NCBI GenBank assembly: GCA_963724625.1
Contig: CAVRVO010000003.1
Coordinates: 62,001-126,000 of the forward strand
Direction: 5' to 3'
DNA length: 64,000 nucleotides
Origin: DATBVX01 sp963724625
Lineage (GTDB): Bacteria > Pseudomonadota > Gammaproteobacteria > Steroidobacterales > Steroidobacteraceae
Shown piece after piece: positions 16,983 through 25,936 of the stretch (the first letter of the stretch is position 1; each line of letters begins with the position of its first letter). Position numbers and translations under genes: made by a program. A model generated the notes under the pieces. The model saw only the letters and a program-made list of their open reading frames with translations. It ran no database searches and was not told where the DNA came from.

Positions 16983-17558
16983 ATGGCGAAGCAATCCCGA
17001 ATGCTGGCTCTGGGCACGAAAGCACCAGAGTTCCGGTTGCCGGATGCGACGACGGGACAGACCGTAGCACTGGAAGATTTCGTCGCGGCGCGTGCTCTCC
17101 TCGTCGCGTTTCTCTGCAACCACTGTCCTTACGTCAAGCACGTGCTCGACGGCTTCGTCAGCTTCGCGCGCGAGTACGCCCCGAAGGGGCTGGCCACCGT
17201 CGCAATCAGCTCCAACGATGTCGAGACCTATCCACAAGACGCACCGGCGCACATGGCCAGTCTCGCGCGCTCGCGCCAATTCAACTTTCCGTATCTCTAC
17301 GATGAATCGCAGACAGTTGCGCGGGACTACGAGGCCGCCTGCACGCCGGACTTCTTCGTGTTCGACTCCGAGCGCAAGCTCGTCTACCGCGGTCAGTTCG
17401 ACGGGAGTCGTCCCGGCGGCAAGACTCCCGTGACAGGAGCTGATCTGCGTGCAGCCGTAGACGCGGTCCTGGCCGGAAAGCCAGTTCCGGCAGCGCAGAT
17501 CGCCAGCGTAGGCTGCGGCATCAAATGGAGATCGGGGCAGTCGCCCCCTTGGGCCTGA
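16983..17558 (+). CDS. Thioredoxin-fold redoxin (AhpC/TSA-like)
   Basis: The 191-residue protein has a thioredoxin fold with the active-site loop LCNHCPYVKHV at about residues 44-54 (C-x-x-C). It also has the family's conserved tail, VGCGIKW near 178-184. It belongs to a cytosolic group of thioredoxin-like proteins with an N-terminal redoxin domain, thought to reduce disulfides or peroxides. Its exact substrate is unknown. There is no signal peptide. It starts 31 bases after the TIR gene, so cotranscription with the SLOG/TIR pair is possible, but it also occurs widely as a housekeeping gene. Confidence 0.9.
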   Translation: MAKQSRMLALGTKAPEFRLPDATTGQTVALEDFVAARALLVAFLCNHCPYVKHVLDGFVSFAREYAPKGLATVAISSNDVETYPQDAPAHMASLARSRQFNFPYLYDESQTVARDYEAACTPDFFVFDSERKLVYRGQFDGSRPGGKTPVTGADLRAAVDAVLAGKPVPAAQIASVGCGIKWRSGQSPPWA

Positions 17559-17579
17559 ACTCTCGCTAGTGTCAATCGT

Positions 17580-19046
17580 TCACGCGAAGTAGACGGTCTT
17601 CAGTTCGAAGTACGGATCGAGACCTTCGATCCCACCCTCGCGGCCCATGCCGGACTGCTTGAAGCCGCCGAACGGCATCTTGATATCGACGATCAGGCCG
17701 TTCACCGTAACGCTGCCGGAACGCACGCGGCGCGCGATTTCAAAGCCCTGCTCCGGATCCTTCGTGTACACGGCGCCGTGCAGGCCGTAGATGGTGTCAT
17801 TGGCTTTCGCGATCGCGTCCTCCGGCGAGTCGTAGGTGATGAACGAGACGACCGGCCCAAAAATTTCCTCCTGTGCGATCGTCATCTTGCTCTGCACGTC
17901 GCTGAACACCGTCGGCTCGATGAAGTAGCCGCGCTCAAGGCCCGCGGGACGGCCGCCACCGAGCACGAGCTTCGCGCCTTCTTCGCGACCCTTGGCGATG
18001 TATCCCTGGACTCGTTTCAACTGGCGCTCCATGGTGAGCGGACCCATCTGCGTCTCTTCGCGCGACGGATCGCCGACTTTCACCTGGCGCACTGCGCTCA
18101 CGTACGCGTCGAGTACTTCCTGTTTGCGTTTCTGCGGCACGAGCACGCGCGTGAGCGAGAAGCACACCTGGCCCGTGATCGGCATCGAGAACGGCACCAG
18201 GCTCTGCAGCACGTTGCCGAGGTCCGCATCCTCCATGACGATCGCAGCGGACTTGCCGCCCAGCTCCAGGCTTGTGCGTGCCAGGCGCTCGGCTACCGCG
18301 GCGGCGATCTTGCTGCCCGCGATGCTGCTGCCAGTGAAGCTGATCTTGTCGATACCGCGATGGCGCACGAGATAGTCGCCGACTTCGCGTCCTGCCGGCA
18401 CGACATTGAAAACGCCAGGCGGCAGTCCAGCAGTTTCGATGCACTCCGCGAGCAGGTACGCGTCCATGGGCGTTTCCGGTGCGGGCTTCGCCACGACCGT
18501 ACAACCTGCGGCGAGCGCAGCTGCGACCTTGTAGCAGAGCAGCACGAGCGGGGCGTTCCAAGGCGTGATGGCCGCGCAGACGCCAACCGGCTCCTTCACG
18601 ACGCGCACGATGCCACCGTTGTCACGCCGCCGCTCGTCGATGAGCTGGTATGTCTGGATGAGCTGGCCGTAGTAGTCGAACAGCGACGCGCTCTGCCCGG
18701 AGGCGTAGCGCGTGAAGGAGATCGGAGCGCCAACCTCCGCCGTCCAGATCTCTGCGATTTCCGCATGGCGGCCTTTCATGATCTCGGCGACCTTCATCAG
18801 GTGCTTGCCGCGTTCCGCCTGCGACAGGCGTGGCCAAGGCCCGGTGTCAAACGCATCGCGCGCCGCCGCTACCGCGCGGTCTACGTCCTGGGGGCTGGCT
18901 TCGGCGTATGTCGCGATGACTTCCTCCGTCACCGGCGAGATGACCGACAGCTTGTTGTCCGTGGCTGGCTTGACCCATTTGCCACCTATGAAAAAAGAAT
19001 GAGGGTGTTTGATCTGGTACCCGCTTTGGGCCTTCGCCGCGCTCAT
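17580..19046 (-). CDS. NAD(P)+-dependent aldehyde dehydrogenase
   Basis: The 488-residue protein oxidises an aldehyde to the acid with NAD(P)+. The fold's landmarks are all present: ITPWNAPL near residue 160, the nucleotide loop FTGSSIAG near 237-244, general base Glu261 (LELGGKS) and nucleophile Cys295 (GQVCFSLTR). It ends with the usual FGGFKQSGMGREGG. The ATG at 19046 gives the standard family N-terminus; longer frames run into non-conserved sequence. The substrate cannot be read from sequence. It is a single gene, divergent from the exported MsrA gene. Confidence 0.95.
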   Translation of the reverse strand: MSAAKAQSGYQIKHPHSFFIGGKWVKPATDNKLSVISPVTEEVIATYAEASPQDVDRAVAAARDAFDTGPWPRLSQAERGKHLMKVAEIMKGRHAEIAEIWTAEVGAPISFTRYASGQSASLFDYYGQLIQTYQLIDERRRDNGGIVRVVKEPVGVCAAITPWNAPLVLLCYKVAAALAAGCTVVAKPAPETPMDAYLLAECIETAGLPPGVFNVVPAGREVGDYLVRHRGIDKISFTGSSIAGSKIAAAVAERLARTSLELGGKSAAIVMEDADLGNVLQSLVPFSMPITGQVCFSLTRVLVPQKRKQEVLDAYVSAVRQVKVGDPSREETQMGPLTMERQLKRVQGYIAKGREEGAKLVLGGGRPAGLERGYFIEPTVFSDVQSKMTIAQEEIFGPVVSFITYDSPEDAIAKANDTIYGLHGAVYTKDPEQGFEIARRVRSGSVTVNGLIVDIKMPFGGFKQSGMGREGGIEGLDPYFELKTVYFA

Positions 19047-19256
19047 GAATGCCTCCGGACTGGCGCTGATTGGGACACCCGCGAGTATAAGGGGGGTCGC
19101 CAGGCGGCTTGCGATCCAGTGCGGTTTGCCTGCCGGGATAATCCTGGCCTGGTGCGTCTTGTGCCTGAACCCATATCGGTCCGTAATATTCGGCACTGAC
19201 TGCCGGTCGACTTGGTGTACACCCATTTCGCCCAGTCCGCGACGAGGTCAACCCAG

Positions 19257-20006
19257 ATGAATCCTGCACGCTCGCCCGTAGCCGCATTGCTATCTCCGTT
19301 CAGCAAATCCAGTCGAACGGGTTCCCTGATTGGGCTGATGCTGATTGCGTGTGGTGCGCTCACACAGATGACTGCTGGCGGTGCCGAGCCTGCCGTCGTC
19401 ATCCCCGCGCCGGCGATCGATAGCCCGAAGGCAGCCGGCCCCATGCAGACCGCAGTGCTCGCCGGCGGCTGTTTCTGGGGTGTGCAGGGTGTATTCCAGC
19501 ATCTGCGGGGCGTTCACAAAGCGTTGTCAGGGTATGCAGGCGGTGATAAGGCCACGGCTGAGTACGAAACCGTGAGCAGCGGAACGACCGGCCACGCAGA
19601 GTCGGTGCAGATTACTTACGACCCTGCGCTCGTCTCCTACGGGGAGATTCTGCAAGTGTTCTTTTCCGTCGCGCACGATCCGACGCAGTTGAATCGGCAG
19701 GGCCCTGACCGAGGCACGCAGTATCGCTCTGCAATCTTCTACGCAAACGATGAGCAGAAGAAGGTTGCGCAGGCCTACATCGCGCAGCTCGACAAGGCCC
19801 ATGTGTTCGCAAGCCCGATCGTGACGCGCGTTGATCCCTTGAAAGGGTTCTTTGCGGCGGAGGACTACCACCAGGATTACCTCGTCAACAATCCTCACAA
19901 CCCCTACATCGTCTTCAACGATCTGCCCAAGGTGGAGAATTTCGCGCGAACCCTTCCCGCGCTCTATCAGCCAAAGGCCGTGATGGTTGCCACCAAAGGA
20001 CGCTAG
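19257..20006 (+). CDS. msrA: Peptide methionine (S)-S-oxide reductase MsrA, exported
   Basis: The 249-residue enzyme repairs methionine S-sulfoxide. The catalytic motif GGCFWG has Cys72, and the family tail HNPYIVFNDLPKV is intact. Unlike the usual cytosolic form of about 180-210 residues, this one has an N-terminal extension. After basic residues comes a hydrophobic segment ending in a possible lipobox (MLIAC, Cys32), so it may be a lipoprotein or periplasmic enzyme. The ATG 19257 follows GAGG. The stop is six bases before the MsrB gene, which is also exported, so both sulfoxide diastereomers are handled in the same compartment. Confidence 0.95.
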   Translation: MNPARSPVAALLSPFSKSSRTGSLIGLMLIACGALTQMTAGGAEPAVVIPAPAIDSPKAAGPMQTAVLAGGCFWGVQGVFQHLRGVHKALSGYAGGDKATAEYETVSSGTTGHAESVQITYDPALVSYGEILQVFFSVAHDPTQLNRQGPDRGTQYRSAIFYANDEQKKVAQAYIAQLDKAHVFASPIVTRVDPLKGFFAAEDYHQDYLVNNPHNPYIVFNDLPKVENFARTLPALYQPKAVMVATKGR

Positions 20007-20012
20007 AACGCG

Positions 20013-20615
20013 ATGAGAAGAAATGGAAAATCACTCGGGCAGCTTGCGTCGCCCGCACACTGGTCGCGCCGGCAATTCCTGATCTGCGGGATAACAATAG
20101 GTGCAGGAAGTGTTCTCGCCGTTCGCGCGAGGGGCACTACTCCTGCTGCGCCCAAGCAGGGCGGCACGGTCACGATTGAGAAGTTCTCGCCCGCTGGTGT
20201 CAGCGGCGGGAAGGTCACCGTGGCTCGAGTCGTGAAGAGCGATGCAGAGTGGCAGAAGCAGCTGTCACCCGCCGCGTACCAGGTGACCCGCCACGAGGGA
20301 ACCGAGCGACCCTACTCCGGAGAGTATGAGAGCAACCATGCCGCAGGGATCTATGTCTGCGTGTGCTGCGACACGGCCCTGTTCGATTCGCGCACCAAGT
20401 TTGAATCCGGCACTGGCTGGCCGAGTTTCTGGAAACCGATTTCGCCCCTGAACGTCGTCGAGAGTGCGGACCAGAGCCTGATGATGGAACGCACCGCAGT
20501 CTCGTGCCGGCGCTGCGATGCGCATCTCGGGCACGTCTTCGACGATGGACCGCAGCCGACGGGTCTGCGCTATTGCATGAACTCAGTCGCTTTGCACTTC
20601 ATCGCTCGCGCCTGA
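20013..20615 (+). CDS. msrB: Peptide methionine (R)-S-oxide reductase MsrB, Tat-exported
   Basis: The 200-residue enzyme reduces methionine R-sulfoxide. Zinc ligands are Cys116/Cys119 and Cys165/Cys168, and the catalytic cysteine is Cys188 (RYCMNSVALHF). The first 40 residues contain a Tat signal, SRRQFLICGIT, followed by a hydrophobic segment. It should therefore be exported folded, in keeping with its zinc site. It is coexpressed with msrA (six-base gap). The gene is complete, and the pair likely protects envelope proteins against oxidants. Confidence 0.95.
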   Translation: MRRNGKSLGQLASPAHWSRRQFLICGITIGAGSVLAVRARGTTPAAPKQGGTVTIEKFSPAGVSGGKVTVARVVKSDAEWQKQLSPAAYQVTRHEGTERPYSGEYESNHAAGIYVCVCCDTALFDSRTKFESGTGWPSFWKPISPLNVVESADQSLMMERTAVSCRRCDAHLGHVFDDGPQPTGLRYCMNSVALHFIARA

Positions 20616-20671
20616 AATTTCTCGCCAGGAGCGTGCGCCGAAATTACCTGAGCTACCGTTGCGAGCGCGTA

Positions 20672-22661
20672 CTACGGAGCCACGCGTCGAGCGTTGACAT
20701 CCGCAGCGCCGATCTTGCCCGAGATCGAGGCAACTGCATGGCGTTGTCCGTCATCCCATTGGATGTCGAGACGGCCGATGCGCCGCCCGTCCTGGAATAG
20801 CCGAACATCGGCAATAACAGCGTCGTTATTCATGTTCCAGGTAATCGTCCCGGAGACCTCCAGGTCCTCGGTCCAGCGCACGTGGTCCAGAACGAAGTCA
20901 TAGCCGTTCGGCGTGATCTCGTAGGTGAACTCGCCACCGCGCAACCCGCCGCCGATGCCGAAAGTCACCAGGAAGCGGGCAAAGACATCGCCTACGGTTT
21001 CCACAGCGGCCGAAACAATCCTGAGCTCAGGTGACTGCGCTTCGTTGCCGTTCAGAGCCTCCGCGGGAGCCAGCTCATCGGCACGTTCGGCGAATTGCGG
21101 CGGCGTGCGGATCGGTCGCACGTTCGGAATGCAGCTCGTATCACCGGGAGAGAGGCGCACCACGAACCGTCGCACGATGCGCTGCACGCAATGAGTGAGA
21201 TCGCCGCCGTGCGGCAGCAGCGCGACGTCGCTGAATGTCCAGGCGGTGACGTGTGTGAGGTTCGGAACGAACAGGTGCACGACATTCGGAAACTGACTCG
21301 CCGCCTGAGTGGCATCTTCTGGTGAGGTGACGGAATCCAGATCGCCAGACAGCACCAGTGTCGGCACGCCCGGGAACACCGGATGCGCAGGCAGCGGATC
21401 ACCCTGCGGATAGGCTGGCAGGGGCTTCGGCCAGTCGAGGCAGGTCGCCAGCGGCGTGAAGTTGGCGTTGGACGCAAGCGCTTCGTCGATCGTGAACGGC
21501 GCAAACAGATCCGGCCGATTCGCACGGGCATCGGCAATCGCGCGGTCGTATTGCTTGCGCCGCTGCGCCGGCGAAGCATTGAGGTCGTAGTGCAACGGGT
21601 ATTCAGCGCAGACCACGGCCTGATACAGGGCATAGCTGAAATCGACCGGGTCGGACACGAATGGCGTGTTGTATTCCGCCGCCAGGCGAAGCAGAGGAGT
21701 GGCATCGCGCGAATCGAGCCAGGCGCGCGCTGCGGCGTCGAGGTCGCGATACGTGAGGGGCGATGCGCCCAGGTTGGTCATGAGAAGAAACAACATCGAC
21801 ACGTCCACTGTGGTCTCGGTCGGAATCCCATCCGAATCGGGTGCGACGCCAGTAATCGGCTTGCGCCTGAGCTGTTTCAGCAACGCTTCGATTCGCGCCG
21901 TGGACCTGCCTCCCAATACACGGCATGAGGGGGATCGCACGCACACCAGGTCGAGGCCATCGCGCGCAGTGGCCCAATCGGTCGGAAACCAGACGTCTGG
22001 CGCGCGCACCGGATAAGCACTGTCGAGGATGATGCTGCGCAGCCGTTCGGGATAACGGGCTGCGAAGACCTGGCCGACATAGGTTCCGTAGCTGTCGCCG
22101 TAGTAAGTCGACCTCGGAGATCTGCAGCGCATCGAGCACCGCGACGATATCGCCGACCGCCAGCGTCGTGCCGTAGAGCCAGGCCTTGGGCCCGAGCTGT
22201 TTGGCGCAGGCTTTGAGGCCGGCCGGATCGTTGGGATCGCCGGTCTGAATTTCGCGGCAGTCAAGCGGGCTGGAGTTGCCCGTGCCGCGCTTGTCGACGA
22301 TCAAGACGTCGCGACGATCGCGCAACGGCTCGAAGATGTTGATGTACGCATCCCGCGTACCCGTAGAGGAATAACCGGGCCCGCCTTCCTGGGGCAGGAT
22401 CGTGCCGAGCGTCGGACGCGATTGGTCGTGTCGGGGGTAATACTCGAAGCCAACATTGATGGAGCCTTGGATGCCCCCAGTCGGATCGAGTGGTCGTTTG
22501 ATCGAGCCGCAATACCCCTGGTAGTCCTTGTTACAGAACTTCAGTTTGACTGTCCCTACGAGGATGGACTTCGGCGGCGGCGCTGCGTGGGCAACCGATG
22601 CTGCAATAAGTAATGCGGGAAGCCACGCCGAGTGGCTGAATGAAAGTCGCGAGAATGACAT
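20672..22661 (-). pseudogene. Secreted alpha/beta hydrolase, TAP-like aminopeptidase family (frameshifted)
   Basis: Two overlapping frames make one conserved protein. The first (from 22661) has a Sec signal (ALLIAASVAHA) and the start of the hydrolase, with ILPQEGGPGYSSTGTRDAYI and VDKRGTGNSSPLDC, up to LQISEVD. The second continues with YYGDSYGTYVGQVFAARYPE, where GDSYG holds the nucleophilic serine. It then carries the acid (LSGDLDSVTSP) and the histidine (LTHVTAW). One extra T near 22105 separates them; removing it restores about 662 residues. As written the product is cut short. The family cleaves N-terminal peptides or lactones. All catalytic residues survive on both sides, so a sequencing error is as likely as true inactivation. 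It converges on msrB. Confidence 0.85.
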
Positions 22662-22734
22662 GCCGGCGTTCCCCCACCGCTCTTATTGCGTGCAGGCATT
22701 CACGCATGGTCCGAGCGCGCGCGTCAACCCTTTG

Positions 22735-23034
22735 CTAAAGGCGGCGCAGGTCGCGCTTGATCTCGCGGATGCGGCGCTCGTTGCGCTTGTAGAAAGTCCA
22801 TTGCTTGATGCGCTTGGGGGTTACGAGCCCGGCCTGGGTGAGGAGCTTGAGGTGCTCGCTGGCGGTCGGTTGGCTGACACGCAACTTGTCAGCAATAAAC
22901 ACGCTGCAGACGCCGTCACGCACCAGGTCTCCATCCACCTGCGGTGGAAAGTGAGCGCGCGGGTCTTTCAGCCACTCCAGGATCTGCAGCCGCTTCTCGT
23001 TGGCCAGGGCACGTAGCGCCGGTTGTTCAACCAT
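22735..23034 (-). CDS. ArsR-family winged-helix regulator
   Basis: The 99-residue protein begins with LRALANEKRLQILEWLKDP and has the recognition helix VSQPTASEHLKLL, followed by a wing (GLVTPKRIKQWTFYKRN). No paired cysteine metal site of the ArsR/SmtB type is seen; one lone cysteine lies in DGVCSVF. It may therefore sense a small molecule or a thiol. It is divergent from the dehydratase/RidA operon with about 100 bases between starts, so it could control that operon. Otherwise it might regulate the hydrolase gene downstream. Confidence 0.9.
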   Translation of the reverse strand: MVEQPALRALANEKRLQILEWLKDPRAHFPPQVDGDLVRDGVCSVFIADKLRVSQPTASEHLKLLTQAGLVTPKRIKQWTFYKRNERRIREIKRDLRRL

Positions 23035-23138
23035 ATTGGAACTTAGCCAATTCCCTAATTATAATCGTCACCGCACGCTGCCACAGCAAGCTCTGCGCCG
23101 TCAATCTGGCACGCGATGTTACGCTCAGGCTCGCACGC

Positions 23139-24080
23139 ATGAATACCTCTTCTCCCATCGGGCCCGGACCGATTGCCGACATGTACGCGCTGATCCGTCC
23201 GTACGTCCGGCGCACGCCGGTGATCGAGGTGAACCCCACCGACTTTGGGCTCGAGGCGGGCTCGATCGCCTGCAAGCTCGAGCTCCTGCAGCACGCTGGT
23301 TCTTTCAAGTCGCGCGGTGCATTCGCCAATCTGCTTTCCGGCCCGATCCCGCCGGCTGGTGTCGTGGCAGCCTCCGGGGGCAACCATGGGCTCGCGGTAG
23401 CGTTCGCTGCGAACCGGCTCAACATCCCGGCGAGTATTTACCTCCCATCCGTCTCGGCGCTCACCAAGCAGGAACGGATCCGGAGTCTCGGCGCGGAACT
23501 CATCGTGGCCGGCGAGCTCTACGCCGATGCACTCGCGGCGAGCCGGCGCCACGCCGCAGAGTCGGGGGCGCTGCAGATTCACGCCTACGATCAGGTTGAA
23601 ACGCTTCTCGGCCAGGGAACGGTTGGGCTGGAAATGGATGAGCAGTGTCCGGAACTCGACACGCTGCTGGTCGCCGTCGGCGGCGGAGGGCTCATCGGCG
23701 GGATCTCGGCGTGGTTCGCGGGGCGAATCCGGATCATCGCCGTTGAGCCACGAGCCGCTCCAACGTTGTATCGGGCGCGCGAGGCGGGGCGTCCGGTCGA
23801 TGCGGAGGCAGGAGGCATCGCCGCGGACTCGCTGGCGCCGCAGCGCGTGGGAGAGATCATGTTTCCGCTCGCCGAACGTTTTGTCGACGACATCGTGCTG
23901 GTCGAGGACCAGGCTATCCGCGAAGCGCAGCACGAAATGTGGCGCCTGATGCGAGTTGCTGCCGAGCCCGGCGGCGCTGCGGCAATGGCTGCACTGCGGA
24001 GCGGGGCGTATCGTCCGGGACGTCATGAACGTGTCGGCATTGTGATTTGCGGCGGCAACACGGATGCGGTGACCCTGTGA
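23139..24080 (+). CDS. PLP-dependent threonine/serine dehydratase-like enzyme
   Basis: The 313-residue protein is a fold-type II PLP enzyme. The Schiff-base lysine is Lys57 in GSFKSRGA. SGGNHG and the phosphate-binding GGGGLIGG loop are both present, with ICGGNTDAV at the end. It lacks the C-terminal ACT regulatory domain of biosynthetic IlvA, so it is a catabolic or single-domain dehydratase making a 2-oxoacid plus ammonia from a hydroxy amino acid. A RidA homologue follows 22 bases downstream and would handle the reactive enamine product. The ATG 23139 matches the family N-terminus. Confidence 0.92.
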   Translation: MNTSSPIGPGPIADMYALIRPYVRRTPVIEVNPTDFGLEAGSIACKLELLQHAGSFKSRGAFANLLSGPIPPAGVVAASGGNHGLAVAFAANRLNIPASIYLPSVSALTKQERIRSLGAELIVAGELYADALAASRRHAAESGALQIHAYDQVETLLGQGTVGLEMDEQCPELDTLLVAVGGGGLIGGISAWFAGRIRIIAVEPRAAPTLYRAREAGRPVDAEAGGIAADSLAPQRVGEIMFPLAERFVDDIVLVEDQAIREAQHEMWRLMRVAAEPGGAAAMAALRSGAYRPGRHERVGIVICGGNTDAVTL

Positions 24081-24102
24081 TCGCGCGGCGGGAGACCAGG
24101 TC

Positions 24103-24558
24103 ATGAGTCCATACGAAGCGCTCGAGCGCTTGAACATCGTTTTGCCCGCGGCCATCAAGCCGGTGGCGGCCTTTGTGATGGCGGCGCAGACGGACAACGT
24201 CTTGTTTGTCTCAGGCCACATTGCGCGCAAGGAAGGCAAACCGCTCTCCGGTCAGCTCGGGCGTGAGTTTTCCACGCAGGATGGCCAGGCTGCCGCGCGC
24301 AGCATTGCAATCGATCTGCTCGCGACACTTCATGAGCATCTCGGCGATCTCAACCGCGTGACGCGCATTCTGAAGGTCATGTGCCTCGTGAACTCCACAC
24401 CGACTTTCACGGAGCAGCACCTGGTCGCAAACGGATGCTCGGAGCTGCTACTCGCGGTGTTTGGCGAGCGCGGCCGGCACGCCCGCAGCGCATTTGGCGT
24501 GGCGCAGATTCCACTCGGGGCGTGCGTGGAAATCGAGCTGGTCGTGCAAGTGAGCTAG
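24103..24558 (+). CDS. RidA-family imine/enamine deaminase
   Basis: The 151-residue protein belongs to the YjgF/RidA trimer family, in the longer subgroup with an N-terminal extension. Visible signatures include VLFVSGHIARKEGKPLSGQL and FGERGRHARSAFGVAQIPLG, where the arginine of the ARSAF segment is the substrate-binding position. It hydrolyses 2-aminoacrylate-type intermediates released by PLP dehydratases, matching its upstream neighbour. Such pairing supports a shared operon. The start is supported by AGGTC before the ATG, which is weak but well placed. Confidence 0.92.
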   Translation: MSPYEALERLNIVLPAAIKPVAAFVMAAQTDNVLFVSGHIARKEGKPLSGQLGREFSTQDGQAAARSIAIDLLATLHEHLGDLNRVTRILKVMCLVNSTPTFTEQHLVANGCSELLLAVFGERGRHARSAFGVAQIPLGACVEIELVVQVS

Positions 24559-24591
24559 CACCATCACAGAACACACTACGAAGCAGCGCTG

Positions 24592-25005
24592 ATGCCGAGT
24601 CGACGAGCCGACGTGTTCTTCTACGGGCTGTTCATGGACGAGGATGTGCTCCGCGCACAGGGCGTTGCGCCTGAAGACCTCAGGCTCGCCTGGGTCGATG
24701 GTGTTGCGCTTCGCATTGGAAAGCGCGCGACACTCGTTTCCATCCAGTCGGGTCGAGTTCATGGACTTGTCATGTCGCTGACGGCCGCGGAGTTGCAACA
24801 CCTCTACTCGCAGCCCGGACTCGAGGCCTACAAGCCGCAAGCTGTGCTGGCTCACCTCGCAGACGGAAGCGTGGTGGCCGCGCTCTGCTACAACCTCGTG
24901 GAATCAACAGCGCCGGGCGAGGCCAATCCGGAATACGCCACGAAGCTGCGTGCCGTTGCCAGGAAGGTCGGTTTGCCTGAGGACTACATTGCTACGCTGC
25001 CGTGA
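24592..25005 (+). CDS. Gamma-glutamylcyclotransferase-like (AIG2/GGCT fold) protein
   Basis: The 137-residue protein starts with the fold's hallmark, FFYGLFMDED (a variant of Y-G-x-x), and has LRLAWVDGVALRIG in the next strand. A conserved acid appears in the family near the Y-x-x-P-G segment; here SQPGLEAYKP may be related. Enzymes of this fold act on gamma-glutamyl amines. The enzymatic role is uncertain because the catalytic glutamate is not clear to me. It ends the dehydratase-RidA run, 33 bases after ridA, and may be in the same transcript. Confidence 0.75.
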   Translation: MPSRRADVFFYGLFMDEDVLRAQGVAPEDLRLAWVDGVALRIGKRATLVSIQSGRVHGLVMSLTAAELQHLYSQPGLEAYKPQAVLAHLADGSVVAALCYNLVESTAPGEANPEYATKLRAVARKVGLPEDYIATLP

Positions 25006-25120
25006 GGTCGCCAGCACTCTCTTATATAGCGTCCAGGTGCGACGCGCGGAACAACAGCCAGCCGATCCCCGTCAATACGCCCTCGCGCGATGAAGCCTGA
25101 CTGCAGGTAGATTGCAAGAA

Positions 25121-25900
25121 ATGAGCCTGGTAGCACTCGTCCGCCCACCGAGTCCCGCCCTGCAGCAGGGCGAACGCTCACACATCGAACGGGAGCCGAT
25201 CGACTTCGCCCTGGCGCAGCAGCAGCACGCTCGCTACGTACAGGCGCTGACGGATGCCGGAGCCAGAATTGTCGAGGTGCCGGTGGCTCCCGAGCTGCCC
25301 GACTCCGTGTTCATCGAGGACACTGCGCTGGTACTTGGGTCGCTGGCAGTCATTGCACGCTCCGGCGCCGAATCACGCCGTCCCGAGGCGACTGCAGTCG
25401 CGGCAGTCCTGAGCAACTATTGCGAGCTGGCGTATCCGCCGCCCCAGGTTCATTTCGATGGCGGTGACATCCTGACAATCGGCCATCGCATTTACGTCGG
25501 GCGCAGCAAGCGGACCAACGAGGCGGCGATCGATTACCTGACGACACTGCTGCGTCCGCGCGACTATGAAATTGTGCCCGTGGCAGTCTCCGGGTGTCTG
25601 CATCTCAAGTCGGGAGTGACGTCTCTGGGGCAAGAGACGGTGTTGATCAATCCACATTGGATCCCGCGCGACCTGTTCGCGCCGTATGCGCAGGTGGAGG
25701 TTGATCCGCAGGAGCAGGGCGCGAGCGCGCTGCACGTGGGACAGCACCTGCTCATGTCCTCGAGCTATCCGCGCACTGCGAAGCTGGTCGAATCCCGCGG
25801 ATTCACGCCGCGCCTGCTCGACCTCAGTGAGTTTCATCGCGCGGAGGGCGGGTTGACGTGCATGTCCATCCTGCTGGACGCACCCGATCGTCCAAGCTGA
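25121..25900 (+). CDS. Dimethylarginine dimethylaminohydrolase-like (DDAH) amidinohydrolase
   Basis: The 259-residue protein has the five-bladed amidinotransferase fold. Substrate and catalytic positions are visible: PDSVFIEDTALV near 64-75, HFDGGDIL near 111, the catalytic histidine in GCLHLKSGVTSLG, and Cys247 in AEGGLTCMSIL. It should hydrolyse methylated arginines to citrulline plus methylamines, or a related guanidine substrate. I chose ATG 25121 rather than TTG 25112. It stands alone, 115 bases after the GGCT-like gene, and converges on the FMN oxidase gene. Confidence 0.92.
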   Translation: MSLVALVRPPSPALQQGERSHIEREPIDFALAQQQHARYVQALTDAGARIVEVPVAPELPDSVFIEDTALVLGSLAVIARSGAESRRPEATAVAAVLSNYCELAYPPPQVHFDGGDILTIGHRIYVGRSKRTNEAAIDYLTTLLRPRDYEIVPVAVSGCLHLKSGVTSLGQETVLINPHWIPRDLFAPYAQVEVDPQEQGASALHVGQHLLMSSSYPRTAKLVESRGFTPRLLDLSEFHRAEGGLTCMSILLDAPDRPS

Positions 25901-25936
25901 TCGCCAGCCAGCTCGAGCGGCTGAGACGGCAGATGG

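Noticed and set aside
15809..17119. A 436-codon minus-strand open frame
   Set aside because: It is antisense to the TPR part of the TIR gene and the redoxin start; high GC keeps the opposite frame open. No motif is visible.
17778..19199. A 473-codon plus-strand open frame
   Set aside because: It is antisense to the aldehyde dehydrogenase, whose catalytic Glu and Cys are intact.
25006..25120. A tRNA or small RNA gene in the gap before the DDAH gene
   Set aside because: No cloverleaf, T-loop consensus or terminator was found.
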